A DNA stretch of 64,000 nt from CAWDVH01 sp963805705. GTDB taxonomy: Bacteria; Actinomycetota; Actinomycetes; Streptosporangiales; Streptosporangiaceae. Numbering within the stretch: position 1 is the stretch's first letter; each line of letters opens with the position of its first letter. The position numbers and the translations under genes are program-made. Under the pieces are notes generated by a model. That model was not told the DNA's origin and ran no database searches. It was given only the letters and a program-made list of their open reading frames with translations. This document shows, one piece after another, positions 59,993 through 64,000 of this stretch. Location: contig CAWDVH010000001.1 in the NCBI GenBank assembly GCA_963805705.1, positions 2,356,001 to 2,420,000 of the forward strand, given 5' to 3'.

Positions 59993-60871
59993 GTGCGATT
60001 CTCCTACGCCGAGTCGATGACCGACCCGTCGTTCTACGCCCCCCTGGCTCGTGCCGCCGAGGAAGCCGGGTACGACTCCATGGTCGTGCCGGACAGCATC
60101 TGCTATCCGGAGGAGTCCGGCAGCCGGTACCCGTTCAGTCCGGACGGCAGTCGCGAGTTCCTCGAGGACAAGCCCTTTCTCGAGCCGTTCTCGCTCATCG
60201 GCGCCCTGGGTGCCGTCACCGAGCGCCTGCGATTCGTCACCTTCGTGCTGAAGCTGCCGGTGCGCAGCCCGGTGCTGGTGGCCAAGCAGGCGACCTCGAC
60301 GGCCGTCCTGACCGGCAACCGGCTCGTCCTCGGGGTCGGGAGCAGCCCGTGGCGCGAGGACTACGACCTGCTCGGCGTGCCCTTCGAGCATCGCGGGCGG
60401 CGGATGGACGAGCAGATCGCCGTCATCCGCGGGCTGGCCGCCGGAGGCTACTTTTCCTATCACGGTGACCTCTTCGACCTGCCGCCGGTCAAGATGGCCC
60501 CGGTGCCGAGCGAGCCCGTCCCGATCCTGATCGGCGGCCATTCCGACGGCGCCCTGCGCCGTGCGGCCCGGCTCGGGGACGGCTGGCTGCACGGCGGGGG
60601 AGATCCCGGCCACCTGCCCGGCCTGCTCGCCCGGCTCGGCGAGTTCCGCCGGCACGAGGGCACGGCTGACCGCCCGTTCGAGGTGCACGTGATCTCCATG
60701 GACGCCTTCAGCGCGGCGGGCGTGCAGCGGCTGGAGGAGCAGGGGGTGACCGACGTGATCGTCGGCTTCCGCTGGCCGTATGAGGTCGGCCCCGACCTCG
60801 AGCCACTGGCCGACAAGATCAGCAGCCTGCGCCGGTACGCCGACACGGTCATCGCCGCGGTGAGCCGGTGA
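59993..60871 (+). CDS. LLM-class (F420-type) oxidoreductase
   Basis: The 292-residue protein starts at GTG 59993 and looks almost leaderless behind the TTGACA promoter. The luciferase-like barrel is shown by MRFSYAESMTDPSFYAPLARAAEEAGYDSMVVPDS, LRFVTFVLKLPVRSPVLVAKQATSTAVLTGNRLVLGVGSSPW and VPILIGGHSDGALRRAARLGDGWLHGGG. Actinobacterial LLM proteins with this layout mostly use F420 for hydride transfer, some FMN. The substrate may be a ring or hydroxy-acid intermediate of the cluster. Its stop overlaps the GTG of the next gene as GTGA and lies in a 13-bp repeat. Confidence 0.92.
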   Translation: MRFSYAESMTDPSFYAPLARAAEEAGYDSMVVPDSICYPEESGSRYPFSPDGSREFLEDKPFLEPFSLIGALGAVTERLRFVTFVLKLPVRSPVLVAKQATSTAVLTGNRLVLGVGSSPWREDYDLLGVPFEHRGRRMDEQIAVIRGLAAGGYFSYHGDLFDLPPVKMAPVPSEPVPILIGGHSDGALRRAARLGDGWLHGGGDPGHLPGLLARLGEFRRHEGTADRPFEVHVISMDAFSAAGVQRLEEQGVTDVIVGFRWPYEVGPDLEPLADKISSLRRYADTVIAAVSR

Positions 60872-60954
60872 CCGCCGCGAGCGCCCGCGGTGAGCCGGTG
60901 GCCGCAGCCGACGGTGAGCCGGTGGCTGCGGGCGGCGCCGACGGTGAGCCGGTG
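60858..60954. repeat. Four copies of CGGTGAGCCGGTG spanning the LLM/SnoaL junction
   Basis: Copies start at 60858, 60888, 60912 and 60942. The first is the end of the LLM gene including its stop; the other three encode GEPVA units at the next gene's N terminus. The pattern suggests the LLM 3' end was duplicated and now forms a low-complexity N-terminal tail. Confidence 0.85.
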
Positions 60955-61380
60955 GCCGGCGGCGGCGCGCCGGGCGGGTACCCGACCGCGCGGGAACTGG
61001 CCCGACGGTCCCAGGCGGCGGTCCAGGCCAAGGACCGGGACGGCTGGCTGGACCTGTTCGCCCCCGATGCCGTCGTTCAGGACCCCATCGGCCCTTCGCC
61101 GCTCGACCCCGGCGGGACGGGGCACCGGGGCCGGGAGGCCATCGCCGCCTTCTATGACGCCGTGATCGCCCCGAGCGAGCGGATCACGTTCGAGATCGAG
61201 CATTCGTACCTGTGCGGCGACGAGGTCGCGACCGTGGGCGTGATCCGCACCACCCTGGCCGGCGGCACGCACACCGCCGTCGTCCGGGGCGTCTACACCT
61301 ACCGCACCGACGGGGCAGGCAAGCTGGCCGCGCTGCGCGCGTTCTGGGAATTCGGCGCCGTCGAGCTGCTCGACACCTGA
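60868..61380 (+). CDS. SnoaL-like (NTF2-fold) protein with repeat-derived N-terminal tail
   Basis: 170 residues if started at GTG 60868. The folded part begins near residue 38 (YPTARELARRSQAAVQAKDRDGWLDLFAPDAVVQDPIGPSPLDPGGTGHRGREAIAAFYDAVIAP) and ends with AALRAFWEFGAVELLDT. This is a steroid-isomerase-like NTF2 layout with the Trp/Asp positions kept. The first 35 residues are low-complexity GEPVAA repeats, so a later start cannot be excluded. It is co-transcribed with the LLM gene. It may isomerise or hydrate a ring intermediate. Confidence 0.85.
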   Translation: MTAASARGEPVAAADGEPVAAGGADGEPVAGGGAPGGYPTARELARRSQAAVQAKDRDGWLDLFAPDAVVQDPIGPSPLDPGGTGHRGREAIAAFYDAVIAPSERITFEIEHSYLCGDEVATVGVIRTTLAGGTHTAVVRGVYTYRTDGAGKLAALRAFWEFGAVELLDT

Positions 61381-61417
61381 TGCCCCCGCCTTCGAGCTGC
61401 TCGACACCTGATGCCCC
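61361..61417. repeat. 26-bp direct repeat at the 3' end of the SnoaL-like gene
   Basis: The last 20 bases of the gene plus six more (61361-61386) recur perfectly at 61392-61417, five bases after the first copy. The second copy includes an out-of-context stop codon. It is a recent local duplication. Confidence 0.9.
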
Positions 61418-61784
61418 GGTCCGCCGGCTCTCGGCTCTCGGCCGGGCCCGTTTACGGGGGCTTCTTTCAGTCGCATTGGCTGAAAGAAGCCCCCGTTGAC
61501 GCGGACGCTTGCTAGCGGTCGGCGATGTGGATGAAGTTAGCGGGCCAGCCACCGGGCGTGGCGATCGTCCGCACCCGCCAGACCAGTAAGAGCACGCCCG
61601 GCGCCGGCCGCGACACGTCGAACGCTTGTGCGATGACCTGATGGCAGCGGGCCGCCAGGATCGATAGAGTGCAGGACCGTGAGGGCGCGCCCGGATCCGC
61701 GCCCTGGCGACACCGAGGCGACACGAGGCGACACCGAGGCAACATCACGGCGATACCGCGGGCCCGCATCCGAGCCTGGCGGCG
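61381..61784. other. 404-bp intergenic region before the restriction-modification genes
   Basis: It holds the second copy of the 26-bp repeat, a strong hairpin (61454-61496), short GGCGACACCGAGG-type repeats at about 61708-61742, and no convincing gene. A minus-strand frame ending at 61512 has a protein-like tail (VRTIATPGGWPANFIHIADR) but no clear start. No promoter hexamers for the methyltransferase gene stand out. Confidence 0.6.
61454..61496. terminator. Strong stem-loop, probable bidirectional terminator
   Basis: Perfect 17-bp arms ACGGGGGCTTCTTTCAG (61454-61470) and its complement (61480-61496) surround a 9-nt loop. The GC-rich base without a T run is typical of actinobacterial terminators. 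It separates the LLM operon from the restriction-modification pair. Confidence 0.75.
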
Positions 61785-62789
61785 ATGGGGGTTCATGTGC
61801 CTGAGCTGACCTGCCTGGAGATCTGCGCGGGGGCAGGCGGTCAGTCTCTCGGCCTGGAGCAGGCGGGGTTCGCGCACGCCGCGGCCGTCGAGATCGACCC
61901 GGACGCCTGTGCCACCCTCCGGCTCAATCGGCCGCACTGGACCGTCATCGAGCAGGACGTTCATCACTTCAAGGGCGCCGATTACCGTGGCGTCGACCTC
62001 TTCGCCGGCGGGGTGCCGTGCCCGCCGTTCTCGATCGCGGGCAAGCAGCTCGGCGCTGACGACGACCGCGACCTGTTCCCGCAGGCCCTGCGCCTGGTCG
62101 AGGAGTGCGAGCCCACTGCCGTCATGCTCGAGAACGTCCGCGGCCTGTCGACCGCCCGCTTCGCGCACTACCGCGAGCAGGTGCTGCGCCGCCTTCAGGA
62201 GCTTGGCTACCAGGCCGACTGGCAGGTGCTCAACGCCAGCGAGTTCGGCGTGCCGCAGCTGCGCCCCCGCTTCATCCTGGTGGCCATGAAGACGTCCGCC
62301 TACGACCGTTTCGAATGGCCGTGCCCGGTCAGGACGCCGCCGACCGTCGGGCAGACTCTGCACGCTCTGATGGCGGCCGACGGCTGGCCGGGCGCCGATG
62401 CGTGGGCCAGCCAGGCCAACGGCATCGGCCCGACCCTGGTCGGCGGCTCCCGCAAGCACGGCGGTCCTGATCTTGGCCCCACCCGGGCCCGCGAGGGCTG
62501 GCTCAAGCTGAACGTCGACGGCAAGGGCCTGGCCGACGCGCCGCCACGGGCCAGCGACCCGGCCGGGCACATTCCGAGGCTGACGCTGCCGATGGCCGCC
62601 GCCATCCAGGGCTTCCCGCCGGACTGGCGATTCTCGGGACGCAAGACGTCCGGATACCGCCAGATCGGCAATGCGTTCCCGCCGCCCGTCGCGCTGGCGG
62701 TCGGCGCCAGCATCCGCTGCGCGATCGAGGCCGCCGGGCTGGACGGCACCGGCGCGGCCTCCGCCGAGCGCCTGCTGCGCGCCGTCTGA
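61785..62789 (+). CDS. DNA (cytosine-5-)-methyltransferase of a type II R-M system
   Basis: 334 residues from ATG 61785; GTG 61797 with GGGGG just upstream is equally possible and would begin MPELTCLEIC. Motif I is CLEICAGAGGQSLGLEQAGF. Motif IV is GGVPCPPFSIAGKQ, with nucleophile Cys near residue 79. Motif VI is MLENVRG near 116, motif VIII QLRPRF near 158, and motif X RQIGNAFPPPVA near 295. The target-recognition region is short. It should methylate the sequence cut by the nuclease encoded 9 bp downstream, probably GCCGGC. No C-protein or Vsr gene is present. Confidence 0.95.
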   Translation: MGVHVPELTCLEICAGAGGQSLGLEQAGFAHAAAVEIDPDACATLRLNRPHWTVIEQDVHHFKGADYRGVDLFAGGVPCPPFSIAGKQLGADDDRDLFPQALRLVEECEPTAVMLENVRGLSTARFAHYREQVLRRLQELGYQADWQVLNASEFGVPQLRPRFILVAMKTSAYDRFEWPCPVRTPPTVGQTLHALMAADGWPGADAWASQANGIGPTLVGGSRKHGGPDLGPTRAREGWLKLNVDGKGLADAPPRASDPAGHIPRLTLPMAAAIQGFPPDWRFSGRKTSGYRQIGNAFPPPVALAVGASIRCAIEAAGLDGTGAASAERLLRAV

Positions 62790-62798
62790 GGGGCCCCG

Positions 62799-63791
62799 GT
62801 GCAGTCCCTGCATCAGCTGACGATGTTCCCGGACCTAGCCGACGCTGAGCACGGACCGCCGCCGGGCGCCGACCCCGAGCTGGACGCGGTACAGGCGGAG
62901 CTCAGCCGGCTCGATCCGACCGGGGACACGGTCGCGCGGGTGCTGCGCGACACCCTCGATCAGCTGTATGACGGCCAGCATTCCGGCCGCTTCGAGTACG
63001 ACCAGCTGCGCAAGACCGAGAAGACGCACATGGGCACCCTGGTCGAGATCAACCTGCACCGGCAGTTCGGCTTCGATGACGGTGATGTCACCGACTACCG
63101 GATCGCGGGCATCGAGGTCGACTGCAAGTACTCGATGTCCTACGGCGGCTGGGAGCTGCCGCCCGAGGCCATCGATCACCTGTGCCTGGTCATCACGGCC
63201 AGTGACCAGGAGAGCTCGTGGACCGCTGGATTGCTCCGCGTCCGGGAGTCCTACCTGCGCGGGACGCCCAATCGTGACGCCAAGCGCCAGCTGTCCGCGG
63301 CCAGCCGCCGCCACGTCCGCCCGCTCTGGCCCGCGCACGGGCGCCTGCCCGAGAATCTCCTCGCCCATCTGGATCCGGGCGTCCGGCGCCGCATCTTCAG
63401 CGCCACGGCCGCCCGCGGCCCGCTGCACGGCCAGGCGCGGACCAACGAGCTGTTCCGCTCGGTGCAGCGCCGGATCATCCGGCGGGCCGAGCTGGCCACC
63501 GTCGCGCAGCAGGATGATTTCATGAAGCGCGCCCGCGGGAACGGCGGTGCCCGGACCCAGCTGCGGCCGGAGGGCATTCTCGTGCTGGGACACCAGGACA
63601 GCGACCCGCTGGTGGCCGCGGACCTGGGCCTGCCCGTTCCGTGCAAGGGCGAGTTCATCTCGGCCCGTGTCGTGCCCGCGCGCGCTGACCGCGATGACCC
63701 GGTCGCCTTCATCGAGGGCGGCCGCTGGGCGCTGGCCCGGCCGGATGATCCCTGCTGCCTGGCCCCGGCGGTGCCGAGAAAGCGCCTATAG
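62799..63791 (+). CDS. naeIR: Type IIE restriction endonuclease, NaeI family
   Basis: 330 residues from GTG 62799, with GAGGGG upstream overlapping the methyltransferase stop. It closely follows the known NaeI protein: VLRDTLDQLYDGQ near residue 48, KTEKTHMGTLVEINLHRQF near 72, and GIEVDCKYSM near 104. Predicted catalytic residues are Glu83, Asp99, Asp108 and Lys110, all 13 later than in NaeI (70, 86, 95, 97). The Leu at 56 matches NaeI Leu43, whose change to Lys is known to give topoisomerase activity. The C-terminal DNA-binding Topo domain has TVAQQDDFMKRARGNGGA and ILVLGHQDSDP. NaeI cuts GCCGGC and needs a second site as effector. Confidence 0.95.
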   Translation: MQSLHQLTMFPDLADAEHGPPPGADPELDAVQAELSRLDPTGDTVARVLRDTLDQLYDGQHSGRFEYDQLRKTEKTHMGTLVEINLHRQFGFDDGDVTDYRIAGIEVDCKYSMSYGGWELPPEAIDHLCLVITASDQESSWTAGLLRVRESYLRGTPNRDAKRQLSAASRRHVRPLWPAHGRLPENLLAHLDPGVRRRIFSATAARGPLHGQARTNELFRSVQRRIIRRAELATVAQQDDFMKRARGNGGARTQLRPEGILVLGHQDSDPLVAADLGLPVPCKGEFISARVVPARADRDDPVAFIEGGRWALARPDDPCCLAPAVPRKRL

Positions 63792-63801
63792 TCGTTGGCC
63801 G

Positions 63802-64000
63802 TGGCCAAGCCCGCGCACGTCGCCATCGTCACCGGGGCCAATCACGGCATCGGCGCGGCCGCCGCCGCCGCGCTCGCCGCCCGCGGCACCGCCGTGCTCG
63901 CCAGCTACCTGCGGATGGAGGCGCCCCCGGATCCCGGCATCCCCGACCTCTACCGCCGCAACCGCGCGGGTGACGCCGCCGCGCTCACTGATCAGGTCCG
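63802..64000 (+). CDS. SDR-family oxidoreductase, 3' end beyond window
   Basis: GTG 63802 begins MAKPAHVAIVTGANHGIGAA, an SDR cofactor loop TGANHGIG, followed by a second strand AVLASYLRM and an insert APPDPGIPDLYRRNRAG seen in a subgroup of SDRs. Only 66 codons are present. It starts 10 bp after the nuclease stop, so it may be read from the same transcript but is probably unrelated to DNA restriction. Confidence 0.85.

Noticed and set aside
61512..61700. Protein-like tail VRTIATPGGWPANFIHIADR on the minus strand
   Set aside because: No ribosome site or bounded gene could be found; the frame continues as noise through the methyltransferase gene.
1..64000. CRISPR arrays, tRNA or rRNA genes, insertion sequences, prophage or attachment sites
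   Set aside because: No regularly spaced repeats, cloverleaf sequences, transposase or integrase motifs or terminal inverted repeats were seen; the tandem repeats are adjacent and short.

Overview
The window is very GC-rich (about 70% or more by eye), densely coded, and full of ATGA/GTGA start-stop overlaps and GTG starts. It carries families typical of filamentous actinomycetes: a SARP-type regulator, large cyclase/AAA/TPR regulators, WS/DGAT, an F420-type LLM oxidoreductase and a NaeI-like restriction system. It is most likely a chromosomal segment of an actinomycete, perhaps Streptosporangiales-like; the genus cannot be told. No rRNA, tRNA, CRISPR array, transposase or phage gene was recognised.

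Region 1 (1-23.1 kb) looks like one catabolic regulon. A GAAAGT-N-RCTTTC palindrome stands in front of five transcription units. (a) SDR, berberine-bridge-type flavoprotein and VOC protein (2.3-0 kb, minus), divergent from a broken FMN reductase. (b) A branched-chain-amino-acid-type ABC importer (two ATPases, lipoprotein, fused permease) ending in a GH78 alpha-L-rhamnosidase (11.1-3.4 kb, minus). (c) Two SDRs, a GlcG/HbpS-like protein and a ketopantoate-reductase-like protein (14.8-11.3 kb, minus), divergent from an IclR regulator and a carboxymuconolactone-decarboxylase-like protein. (d) Two fumarylacetoacetate-hydrolase-family enzymes, a flavin monooxygenase, a VOC protein and a methyltransferase (16.5-20.8 kb, plus). 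(e) A GH1 beta-glucosidase (minus) divergent from an alpha/beta hydrolase. Rhamnosidase plus glucosidase, both without export signals, with a dedicated importer and aromatic-type enzymes, suggest uptake and breakdown of a plant rhamnosyl-glucoside such as a flavonoid rutinoside. The substrate is inferred.

Region 2 (23.1-41 kb) alternates large signal-integrating regulators (pseudokinase-cyclase-AAA-TPR; cyclase-NB-ARC-TPR; SARP-AAA-TPR) with a PrpD / CoA-transferase / aldehyde dehydrogenase operon, a 14-TM MFS exporter and a cupin. Region 3 (39.8-49.9 kb) holds a methyltransferase, an APH-like protein and an NTF2-like protein, then a LuxR-type (LAL) regulator surrounded by three 21-bp CCCTAG-N9-CTAGGG palindromes that mark a local regulon (cupredoxin-like secreted protein, small protein, lipase operon). 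Region 4 (49.9-54.8 kb) has hemerythrin, hydrolase plus WS/DGAT acyltransferase, a VOC protein and an SDR.

Region 5 (54.9-61.4 kb) is a lipid- or steroid-type cluster (acyl-CoA dehydrogenase, sulfotransferase, SDR, DUF1214-like, SnoaL-like, LLM) with two palindromes like the published KstR consensus TNNAACNNGTTNNA. Region 6 (61.5-63.8 kb) is a compact type II restriction-modification pair whose nuclease closely resembles NaeI; a partial SDR runs off the right end.

Six otherwise conserved genes each need a single frameshift to read through (about 2.91, 9.42, 11.99, 12.38, 30.32 and 46.80 kb). Short tandem duplications of 9-19 bp are also common. The frameshifts may be sequencing indels in GC-rich runs rather than real mutations, and this should be settled before judging which pathways work.
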